NCBI GenBank assembly: GCA_030562195.1 | Contig: CM060201.1 | Location: 29,990,067 to 30,054,066 of the forward strand | DNA from: Nipponacmea schrenckii | Taxonomy: Eukaryota; Mollusca; Gastropoda; Lottiidae | Direction: 5' to 3' | Length of the DNA stretch: 64,000 nucleotides | Part shown: positions 1 through 19,700 of the stretch, piece by piece | Position numbering within the stretch: the first letter of the stretch is position 1 | How the letters are laid out: each line of letters begins with the position of its first letter | The notes under the pieces: model-generated | What the model was told of the DNA's origin: nothing | What the model saw: the letters and a program-made list of their open reading frames with translations, nothing else | Database searches by the model: none | Translations under genes and position numbers: made by a program

Positions 1-2
1 AA

Positions 3-8130
<8,128 letters not shown>

Positions 8131-10783
8131 TTGGCTCACAACACAACAAAATAAAAATCCTGTTCCGTCACACAGCTATCTTCCGCTCTCTTTCTAAACC
8201 TTTAAAACATACATACACAAAATATTTGGCCTATAATGATGTCATGAGTGTCAATAACGTTTGTGAAATGCCTGTCTGAGTGACCTCATTGCGCACGAAG
8301 CACACCCATGTCGGTACTATAGTATATCGTAACTGTTTCTACAAATCGAAAGGAAAAAATGTCTGAGCTACTGAATGCATAAGTATGTTATTGAAAAAAC
8401 ATGCTCGTCATAGTCTAATTCGATTTTTTCTTTACATATTGTACTTTGTATATACATAGAGTATAAGATTCTAAATGAAATTATTGGAAACTTTGACCAG
8501 AATTTTACGAATACGAGTCTAAAAACAAAATTTGAAATCATTCGAACCTCAGCGTCGAGCACCTGCTGCTATTTTTATTATCCAATAGAAATGCAAGGGT
8601 TTAAAGTGTAAATAGAGCGTTATTTCAGTCCTATTATTAGGCTAATATAAAAACGGACTATAGGTAAAAAATGATATATATTGATAAAAGAAATTTCTTT
8701 GCCCCTTAAATCATGACATATGTTGAATGGCTAGATTGTTAGTTAGTACGCAGTTACACAATATATAACCTTGAATTCGTTGTATAGTTGGACCATAACC
8801 AGGGTAGTGCGCGCAACAGATGGCCAATGTCGTCTTACTTGTGATTCTGCACAATTCTCGATATTTCAATACAATTTTATATTTATTGTTTATTTGGGGA
8901 GGTAACGAATGTCTGAAAATTTGGGATTTGGAATGGCAAGGAGTTTGTACTTGTCCGTCGAGTAATGTATCAATACTTTTCGCCATATTCAGACACCCTC
9001 GTCAATTCGTTTCAGTCCGCAATGTTCAAACTATTGCAAACGTCGTAATATACCTTGACTGCAAAATTCACTATCACAAAAGCTTGCAAGTGCAGCTGAT
9101 TCAAGTCTCGAACATTTAACTTATTATGTATCTACATGTATATTTCACACATCGCATCTCTTGCTCTCTTAAACTTCTCACCATGTTTCTCCCCTTTCAA
9201 CCACTTCTCATTCCTATCTTTTTCCCCTTTCAACCACTTCTACTGCTTTATAACCGTTCATTACATCTCAAAACTTGCTTAACCTCCGTCCATCACATCT
9301 CAACTCACATCTCAACTCTTACTTTATCTCCGTCCATCGCATCTCAACACCTCCGTCCATCAAATATCAACTCTTACGCCTTATCTCGATCCATCAAATA
9401 TCACCTCCTGCTTTATCTCCGTCCATTACATCTCAACTCTTGCTTAACCTCCGTTCTTCACATCTCAACTCTTGCTTTAACTCGGTCCATCACATCTCAA
9501 CTCTTGCGCCTTATCTCCATCCATCACATATCATCTCCTGCTTTATCTCCGTTCATTACATCTCAACTCCTGCTTAACCTCCGTTCTTCACACATCTCAA
9601 CTCTTGCTTTATATCGTCCATAACATCTCAACTCTTGTTTAATCTCCGTCCATCACATCTCATCTTCTGCTTTTTCTATGTTCATCACATCTCAACCCTT
9701 GCTTAATCTCCATTCATCACATCTCCACTCTTGCTTTACATCCGTCCATCACATCCCATCTCCTGCTTTATCTCCGTCCATCACATCTCAACTCTTGCGT
9801 AACCGTCCATCACATCTCAACTCTTGCTTTATCTCCGTACATAACATCTCGTCACTTACTTTACCTACTTTTTCTCCCCGGTTCCCCAAAATGCCAACTA
9901 GATCTATGTCGTCCATGGCCTTTCAAAATGCTTCCTCCACCCCGTCCTTTCTGTATATCCACATGCATAAATGCACTTATTTTTTGGTTTTTGGTTTAAT
10001 GTTCAATTTCAACCCTCATTGGACCAAGAATCGGTAGGCAACACTTAATATTAAAGAATATCGTGCTAGAAGTTGAGTTGAATATTGAAAAAGGCTGTTG
10101 GCGTGAATCTGTTCGCTAGTTCTGTTGAACGCAACGGGGAAAAATTTGTGAAGGGGAGGTAACGCCTCTCTTATAGAATAAAGACAACATTTACATTGCT
10201 ACAATTTCCGCACTTTTCTGACTTCGATAGCCATTAATCTGCCAATGCTCAGAAATCTTCTCAATTGCAGCAGATGCAAAATAATTGCAAAATTTATGAC
10301 CAAGGTGTTCACTGTTACTTTCTATCTTTATATCTAACTGTGCCATGACTATCATTTCTTGATTTCGGGGAAAATGATAACCTAGGAAGCTTAGAAGTTA
10401 ATCACTTTTTTTACAATTATATTCATATCGGGTATTTAGAGAATCTCCCTCCACCTCCAATCCCTTTGTCATTTCTCCGATGGTTTGATTATTCTATTGT
10501 ACTCTTGAATCTGTAAACTGAGCTGTCAGATTTATCTACTGGGCCAACAGCTGTCCACATGGCCCGACATTGTTGTCATTCTAAAAATAGACATGACGTT
10601 ATCCATCTTAACCAATCAAGTTGCAATATTTTCCATCTCATTATCTAGAGCGCGCATTTCAGATACGCCATTTTTTAATCCGAAACGTGTTTTGGTGTTT
10701 ATTTTATAGAATTTTACTGTTTATATTGAATTTTTATTAACTTTTTATTTTTCTTATGGTTATGGATGCCAAGGTGAAATTAG
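8131..10783. promoter_or_regulatory. Head-to-head intergenic region between Ras and MYB
   Basis: Holds both 5' ends (Ras leftward, MYB rightward) with no conserved coding sequence. Apart from the 9175-9860 minisatellite it is mostly single copy. Slightly CpG-richer patches lie at 8160-8330 and 10560-10690 (for example GAGCGCGCATTTC at about 10650), which would fit promoters. I cannot place transcription starts. Confidence 0.45.
9175..9860. repeat. 31-33-bp pyrimidine-rich minisatellite, ~20 units
   Basis: Units are of the type CATCTCAACTCTTGCTTTAT plus CTCCGTCCAT, with frequent small indels. The array is almost purely C/T/A on the plus strand. The 165-aa and 119-aa open frames across it are artefacts of the stop-free repeat. 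Confidence 0.92.
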
Positions 10784-10791
10784 ATGGATGA
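10756..10791 (+). CDS. Possible upstream ORF overlapping the MYB start
   Basis: An ATG at 10756 opens an 11-codon frame that stops at 10789-10791, overlapping the MYB start codon (10784) in another frame. If the 5' UTR includes it, it could dampen MYB translation. Whether it is transcribed is unknown. Confidence 0.35.
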   Translation: MVMDAKVKLDG

Positions 10792-13700
10792 CGAAGCAGC
10801 CCTTTTACATATTGAGGGGTGAGTAAATTAAAAACTAAGTGGCAAGTAAACAAAGCCGCCCATTTTCCAAGATGATAATGATGTGTCATATCATAAATAA
10901 ATATTTCCAGATCCGTTATCCATTGAGTTTTGCATTTATTTCACCCCTATTTAGAAAAAGTATGTGTACATCTTTATCCCTTTTTGAGAAAAAAATTTAG
11001 GATTTATATAATTTGGATTGTCTTTGAGCTGGATTTTATGGATGAATGAATCTGCCATATTTGGCTGGAAAGTGGGGTAGCTGTTTGTAAAGGTCAGGCC
11101 AAATGACAGCAGACGGATCGGAGTTGTCGTTAGTGAACCGTAATAATGGCGGATTAGGCGCAGTGCTTTGGGTTTTTCATTTATGGTTAGTTTATACAGA
11201 TAAACTTGAAGTTGATTTCTTTTGCCAGTCGTGGTATGAAAATAAATTTTTGTTTCTCTAGGCACTACTTTTAATTTAAATAAATAGTGGCGCAGAAATG
11301 TCCGTGAATTGTGGAATCTATGATGTCATGCAAGGATGACGTTTTAATGCCGTCATCATGTTTATTTATAGAGCAAAGATGCATTTCTCAGCTGATTTGG
11401 GAATGAAGTTTTTTTAAGTTGATAGATTCTTGATTTAGGCTGTCAGGCTTATTTCTAAATATAAGAACAAAATGTCAATGATCAGCTATACATTTTATGT
11501 GCGAGAAAGAAAGAAAAGGTGAAGGTTTGCCAAATCTAGCATAAATATAGTAAAAATCCTAATCAAAAGTATGAGAATGGCAGGCTTTATCTAGTTAGAT
11601 CTACAGCTAACAGAATTATTTTTATAATTTCAGAATTGAAAGTTCTCAGTCATCTTGTAGTGAAGACGAATCAGATGATAGCCGACAAATAGACCATGAT
11701 TATAATCAGTCTCATCTTCAGTTAAAAACAACATACAACCGAGGACGCTGGACTAAAGAAGAGGTAAACTTACTTCTGAATTTTTGAAGGTTTCTAATTT
11801 AAAACCTGAATTGTGTGCAATAAAATTAGTCTAGATTATTTTCATCTGCATAGATTTGACTCAAGATTGTTTGAGCGTAAAAGAAACTGAATTTCAGGTG
11901 GATAATTAGTAGACCAGAAACACATTATAATAGGACCAAGTTCAAAATAACTTTTAGAAAAAATCCTACAATATTTAGTCTAGTGTCTAATAAGTCTATT
12001 ATAATAACACATTGTTTTGACAGTGTAAATAAAGCTGTAATAAAGTAGTGAAAAGTGTCAGACTGACTGCCTACTGTGCTAGATATAAATAACTCATTTT
12101 GACAGTTTTCAAACACTGAATTTTATTTTATTGCATTTGCTTCCCAGTTGTTGATTTGTCCTGTAAATTTTTGACTTAATTGAATGAACATTAATTTGTA
12201 GGATGAAAAATTAAAAGGGGTGGTGGAATCATATTCTGGATCTGTTGATTGGAGACAGGTAGCTAGTTTATTTGGTGATAGATCAGATATTCAATGTCAA
12301 CATCGTTGGCTTAAAGCTTTAAATCCAGATTTAATTAAAGGTCCTTGGACTAAAGAGGTAAATAATTTTGTGAATTTAAGTAGGCTTAAACAGTTCCTAA
12401 ATTGACACTGATACAATAGAGCCTCTCTTAGTTAAAGCAGGGTATTTGCGAAAGAGTTGCTTTGAAATAAGCTTACTTCTTAAAGGGATACTGTGTCTTA
12501 ACATGAACATAAAGTTTTAGATCTCAAGAATGGTCATTATCAGTTTATATTCATCAGTGAACTTACCTGGTGTCAAAAAGTAATAGAATCCCTTCAGATC
12601 TGGAAAACTAGACCTATTATCCCTTTAAGTTAGAATAAAATGTTTGATATTTGCATTCAACTTTCTATGTCAAAGTATAGTGAATTACTGTAAAGCAAGT
12701 AAACTTAATCAATGTTTGTATATATTGATATATTTCAGGAGGACGATAAAGTTGTAGACTTAGTTGTAACTTACGGTCCTAAAAGGTGGACACTAATATC
12801 TAAACATTTACGTGGACGAACAGGAAAACAGTGTCGTGAAAGGTATTCATTCATTTAATCATTGTAACTTAAAGAGCATTGGTTAAGTTGATATATTTAA
12901 AAATTTTACTAAAAAATTAAATTAAATTACGCATTAAATTTGAAATTAAGTATGTTTCACTCTGTCATGTTGAAAAAAGAAATAGAGTTTAAAAATTTAC
13001 TGTAGTGTTTATAATGGCGGTGAAATGGCATAGTTAATACATAAACTAAAACTTAACATGGAACTGCGTTTCTACTTGAAACTTTATTTGCCATACACGC
13101 TGCGTTTCCACTGAGTTTATCTGGTTCCCGAACTACTTTAGTCTCAATCAAAAAAGTGGCACATTATTGACAGGTCGCGATGTACAAGACTACCAATGTC
13201 GCGTGAGGGACCGTAAAACTAGTACTTCTCTATCGCTGAACGAGAAAAAGCCGGCTTTTTGCGTTTCCACTTGTTTAAAAAGCTGGCTTTAAAGCCAAAC
13301 CGTAATGGTACAGCATTCTAACCAGTGGAAACATAGAAAAGCTAGCTTAAATCTGGCTTTTTGGCCAGGTGGAAATGCAGTAAGGTGGTCAGTACACTGA
13401 GCATCAAAAAGGATATTTGACATTGTGCAATAATTTAGTTTGCCGTTAAGTCGTTACACATATTTGAATATGGAGTATAGGCATAACAAGTACAATATTT
13501 TCAGTCTTTGTGGACAGAAATCTTCCAGTAACTGGTGATTATTGTGAGGCTGTATTTTGTGTAATGGCTTAAGCCTTAATACAGCTTTTCGAGGTTTCAT
13601 CTCTATTTTGAAATATACTTGGGATCCCATTACTGTTGGGTGTGATCACCCGAGAGATGAACAAATTTTTTTGAATTTTGAATTTTTGAATTCTTTTAAT

Positions 13701-16700
13701 TTTCCTTGCAGGTGGTACAATCATTTAAATCCTGACATTAAGAAAACAGCTCCCAAGTATTTCAAAATTGCCAGGAAACCTTGAAAAGCTTATTGTTGTT
13801 GATGCTCAGTGTGCTTACAACCATGTCAGTTCTATATAAAGTTTTAGTTAAATTATCACCCAAAAATGAAAAAAAATTATTTTATTTTGCTACAATTCTG
13901 TTAATTCCTTACAGGTGGCACAATCATTTAAATCCTGACATTAAGAAAACAGCTTGGACTGAACAAGAAGACAACCTTATTTACCATTTACACAAAACAT
14001 TTGGTAATAGGTGGGCCGAGATAGCTAAATATTTACCTGGTAGAACAGATAATGCTATCAAAAATCACTGGAATTCAACCATGAAAAGAAAATGCGAACT
14101 TGAAGAAGCAAGAGAACGGGTGAACCCTCAAGCGACTATTTATACCCACCCATATACACCCAGTTCTCAGAATAATACATGGGTACAAAGTATAGCCCCG
14201 TACAGCTCTTTCCTTCCTTTCATGATGGTGAGTCAATCTATGTGATCTAGGCATTGTAAAGATGTTTCATATTTTTCTACATCACCACTACCTCCAAAGG
14301 TCAAGATGAAATTTGGATTTTTCAACCCAGTTTTACCCAATTAGGGATACAGTTTGGAGGGTTGGCTGTTAGTTGTTCGGATAGGACAATAAATTGAGGC
14401 CCCATTTGCTACAGACATGGAAAGGCTGACTGTAAGAAAGCATTTAATTGTTCAGATGGGACAATAAACTGAGGCCCCGTGTGCTACAGCTGGGAAGGGC
14501 TGACTGTTAGAAAGCATTTAGTTGTTCAGATAGGACAATAAATGGAGGCCTCGTGTGCTACGGGCTGGGAGGGACTGACTGTTAAAAAGAATTTAGTTGT
14601 TCAGATAGGACAATAAACTGAGGCCCCACGTGCTACAGACTTTATGTATTCCCTGTTCCTAACTTTAATAATTTTTTAATATTTTCAGGAAATGGAGAAG
14701 TTGATATTCAAATCCCTTTTACAAATACTACTAATTTTTCTACACCACTCAAGTAAGTCATGGAACTACAAAATCCTTTCAGGCACTTTAAGTTTTATTT
14801 TTTTTAATTAAGCTTATATTTTGCACAACTCAAAATTTCCAAATAGAGATTTTAGTTAAGTTCAACAAGTTAAAATTCTGAATTCCACAACTCAAAATTA
14901 TAAGAATAATCAAAATAGCGGTAGATGAACTATTTAGAATTACTGTACCCAAATAATCCTTTGAAAACCAAGTGTGAGCCAAATGTTGTATACCCTGAAC
15001 TAAAAGGTTCTCTTAGATATTTAGCAGCTTAATAGGTTACTCACAAAGGTATGGTCAAAGGTTAACTTGATAAACATTGATCCATTTTTAAGAAGTGGTT
15101 ATATTAAATATAAAAGCTAATAAAAGAAAATAAGAAATTAATGAAATGCATGGAGTTTTATGTCCTACTCTTCTCTAACCAAGACTGACAATGCCATGCA
15201 GTGTGCAGTGAGGGACATTTTGCCAGAAGAGCCGTATAAAGCTAGTCTTTTTGCAATTTTGCAACTGTCAAGAAATCTGCCTTTCTAATTTCTAATTCAC
15301 TGAGCCACCGCGGCTCAAAAAGAAAATGGGTGAACTGTTATGAATTGAGATATGATATTTCATCTAAAAATGTCCATTTCAGATCATTAGTAACTTCATG
15401 TATACCTGTTATTAATAGTAATGATGTAGATGACAATGGTTTTAATGGTATCTCATCATTAGACTTAATTAGTGGTACCAAGTCATCTACTGGTGTTACA
15501 CCTATTAAATTTACCAGATTAAATGAGAAAGGCACTACAGGTAAAGTTTGGTACACTGTTTGTATACGCCAACATTATAATGTGGTCGTACATTGTCGTC
15601 ACCCCTGTCCATCCGGATTTGAATGATACTTGCTGTGATTATTTATATGATGAGATCTCAGACAAGTTCAAATTTGTTGATGTTTCGATGAACGGTTTTT
15701 GAGTTATTGCACTTGACTTAGTCAAGACGCATCAAAATTGGCTTGTGAACGCAATAGAGTGTACAGTTTTTATCGGATTTGAATGAAACTTGCTGTGATC
15801 ATTTATATTAATGAGATCTCAGACAAGTTTGAAATTGGCGATCTTTTGATGAACTATATTTGAGTTATTGCCCTTGATTTAGTCCAAACTCATGAAAATT
15901 AGTTAGTAAATAAAATAGAGACTAGGTTGCATCAGATTTGAATGAAATTTGGTGTGAACATGTTGAGAACATAGATTAGACCTAAATAATGTTTCTGCCT
16001 GTGTTAAAACAGAAAATATATTTTAAAGTGGGCGTATCTTGCTAGGCAACCACTAGTTGATATTTGATTTGTGAGAGATTTATATTGATATTTAAGTAAA
16101 AGTGAGATAATTTAAAAGACAGGGATCCCAGACTTCAGCTAATTAGCGGAATTCCGCTTTTTTTCTAGCTTAAGATTTTATTTTTATTCAATCTTATAAA
16201 TCCCCTAAAATAATTCGCGGGAGGAAAAAAGATTGATCAATATTCAAAAAAGCTGGTTTTCCTTCCTATATTTTGATCGCTGTCGAGTGTTTCCGGCGAA
16301 ACTCCGCATCATTTTGTCCCTATTACTCAGTCTCGTTTTGTCCACGCCAATCGCTTGGAAGTCGTGATGTCAGAGACTACCATTCGTAAATACCACGAGA
16401 TAAATCGAGAAATAAAAAATGGCTGCGCCCATTGATTAAAACAACAAAACTTCCGAATAGTATAATATAAGAAAAAGAAGGCAACAGTATTTTTAACTCT
16501 TCTTAAAATCTAGATACCTCGCTAGCATAGGCCTAGCGATAATTCCAACATGTCATGGAAGATAGACATTCTACATAAAAGAGATAGCGGAACAGTGTCG
16601 GGATTGGATTCGGGAGCATTTTATAAACTTGTATGAATAATCTTTGTAAAAATTATTTTAATAATGAGTTACAGTACATTATATATATAACAAAAAACAA

Positions 16701-19700
16701 TTAACTGTTATTTTCTGCACAAGATGAATGATCGATCCTGTCATCTCTCTCCATTTATAGTATTCAATAGATGGAAGTCAGTTAACAAGTTCTCATTCAA
16801 TTTGATAGTATTTTAATATAACGGTAAACGGTAGGATTTCTCAATATAGACTCAAATCACATCCTGAATCTGGCAAATCTGTCTTTTCAGGGATCCCAGT
16901 GTATATTGTCTTCAGAAGCACAAGAAATGCATCAATCAACATTGTCATTATGATGTATATTTTCAATGAGCTTACATCATAGTTTATAACAGGGACAGGT
17001 TCATGATTCGTTTTACAAATCAAACATTAGTCTTAGAATCAGAAAGTGTTAGCTGAGCTAATCAGTAATAGTGTGAACAGCTTAAGTTGAAGTTCATGTG
17101 TCTCCAAATTTGTCTCCAAGTTTGTCTGCATGTTAAGGTTAAAATGTTGACATGTATACCAGTACCAGTATTCTCTAATACCGGTAATAAAACGGTAACT
17201 GTCCGCCAAAACAGTAACAGAAATTTTCATTTAAAACGGTAACAACTCCGATAAGACGGTAACAAATATTTTAGTAAATAATAAGATAAATTATTCTTTA
17301 ATATTTAATATAAACATTTCGTAAAAATAACATAACAATAATTATATACACAATAGGCCACCGCCCGTCTGTAGTTTAGTTGTTAAAACTCCCGCCCGAT
17401 TAAATATTGGAGAGTCGTTTAGCGGGGCACAAGTCTGCCAACATCCTTCATTACCTGACGACCTGATGACATAATGATTCATGTCGACGCACGACCAATG
17501 AAATCTACTTCGGTATGGAGTCAAACTGGTAATGGCGAAAAATATGAAATTATTGTGAAAAATAATTTAAATTACTGGATTTAACAAACGTGATTTCAAA
17601 CAAAAATGACGGATTCGTGAAGAAGGATTATTGGACTACTGGATTCAGCCGCCGTGACAAAGGGTAGCAATATATTTATTACAAATTCAGTGGAATTCCA
17701 GAGGTGAGTGCTTGACAACAACCGCTGGGAGTTGCTTACCTTGTCTATATTTATATTATGATAGTATCACGATCATTGACCCCGAGAACCTGTGATCTTT
17801 AAATGAATGATCTATGTTGTAAGGGTACTTATTTCAGGTATAAGGTTTGATGGACATGCAGTAGGCAAGTTAAAGAGTCCAGGTACTCTAATACCTATAT
17901 TATCACCTGTAGCCTCTCGACTCAAATCACCACCAGCTATACTGAGGAAAAGTCACAGGAAAAAGGTGAGCCTCTTTATACAAATACTTGAAATTCCCAA
18001 GCCTTTAAATCACAAGGACTCAAAACTCATATAAAACGAAAAGGCTTCTATAGATATGTAGACTTTGAAAGGTAATTTCAAAAGAAAACAAAAATGACCT
18101 ACTAGCTGTTCTTTAATCAAACCACCTACCATTGATTTTTCCTGAATAATTGGTGCCAAATTTACCACTGGGTTGTCTATATTAACATGGAGAGACAGGC
18201 CTAAAAATTCAGGCGAGTCTGTGAAACCCATTCCCGACAAGACTCGTAAACCCCAATCACAAGAGTCCTTTTGACGAATTCTTAGGCCTGAAAGGTGACT
18301 TATTCAAGAAATTAAAAGGCAAGACAACTGTTTGTTTGACATAGCAAAGCAAATGACATCATTCATATATTTCAACTATCTAATATACTGGACTACAGCC
18401 TGTTGGTAAAATTGTGAATTTCATTTATTAATTTAACAAATAACCATTTCAGAGACATTTATCCTGTAGGAGTGATTCTATTATGTTAGTTAAAAGAGAG
18501 AAAGTAGATAGTGAGTTTAATATAGAGAATGAAGCTCCCAGTGATTATGTTGATGATTTTGATAACCTAACACCTAATACTACACCTATAAAGAATCTAC
18601 CCTTCTCTCCATCACAGGTATGTCTTTATTGAACAAACTTCAGACTGTTAAGACCAGTTTTAACTCTGCTTAAGCTTACCCTGGCTCTAAAGTAAATTTT
18701 CTCCTAGTTAAACGATCCAGAAGAATATGATCCTAGTTTCCCTTTGGTTTTTGCAACCAATCAGATACAAAGGCTGACAAAACTGGAGTCATTTAGCATC
18801 AATCACCAATACTTAACACTTAGTATAACCCATCTTTAAGACTTAACTTTGTTCCTACTTATTTTGGATTCTTTAATTTCTATGCAATTGTGTAGCTGAT
18901 GGGTTTTTTAGATGCTATACACATATACAGTAGAACCTGCATTCAGAGACCACTCAAGGGAATATTCAAAAACGGTTGCTGAGTGAAGGTGGCCTCTTAA
19001 GAGAGGAACTGCAAGACCATTTCCTTTTTACATTTTGGAAATCATAGGATCTTACTTTTACTCATACATGTACAGTTTCGACTGCTTTTGCATGCTGTCT
19101 CCTATCTACCGACGGGATACTCTATTTTGTCGTATTTTATTTTCTATTAGATACCAAAGTTCTCACAGTTATTATCGTTTTCAAAGTCAAAATTCTCTAC
19201 CTTAAATCAATAAGATATCATTCTTTATCCTTGCCCGGTAACACGCTTTATTCCATTTTCACCTGATTAATATGTTTTTATAACAACATCCGGTATACCC
19301 TACTTTCGCTTTCTGATCAAAGTTTCAGTAGTCTAAATTTTACCAAAAACGAAATATTGAAGCCTTTACAGTACTTTATAATAATTGTCAATACGATTAT
19401 ATCTTTCAATATTAATCAGCAACAAGCTATAAAATTAATCTGTAGAAGATTATCTTATTAACGATTAGCGATAATCTCATTGAATATCACCGACGCATGA
19501 ACGTGATTTTTGTTACGGGAGATAATCAAAAGTGTCATGGTCGCTTAATTGAGTTATTTTAATCAATTGAGAGTATAAATACAAAGCCGCTTGTCGCGTA
19601 ATGAAGGTGGCCTCTTATTAGTCGATAATTACATTGAAAACTCGTAGGGGGGAATTTATTGTGGCCGCTAATTGAAGGTGGGCTCTTAATAAAGGTGGTC

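Noticed and set aside
9126..10037. Open frames of 100-165 aa between Ras and MYB
   Set aside because: Low-complexity translation of a C/T-rich minisatellite; three overlapping frames look equally open.
13030..13382. Possible TIR element in MYB intron 4 (CTGCGTTTCCACT / GGTGGAAATGCAG)
   Set aside because: Ends match only loosely and no target duplication is visible; could be a decayed hAT-like MITE but support is too weak to list.
16550..16636. 28-codon ORF with following donor as an alternative MYB first exon
   Set aside because: No homology; its phase at the donor does not fit the entry phase of exon 8. Kept only as part of the CpG-block observation.
17340..17420. tRNA-like sequence (TAGTTTAGTTGTTAAAAC)
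   Set aside because: A-box-like only; no convincing cloverleaf or B box, so not called a tRNA gene or SINE.
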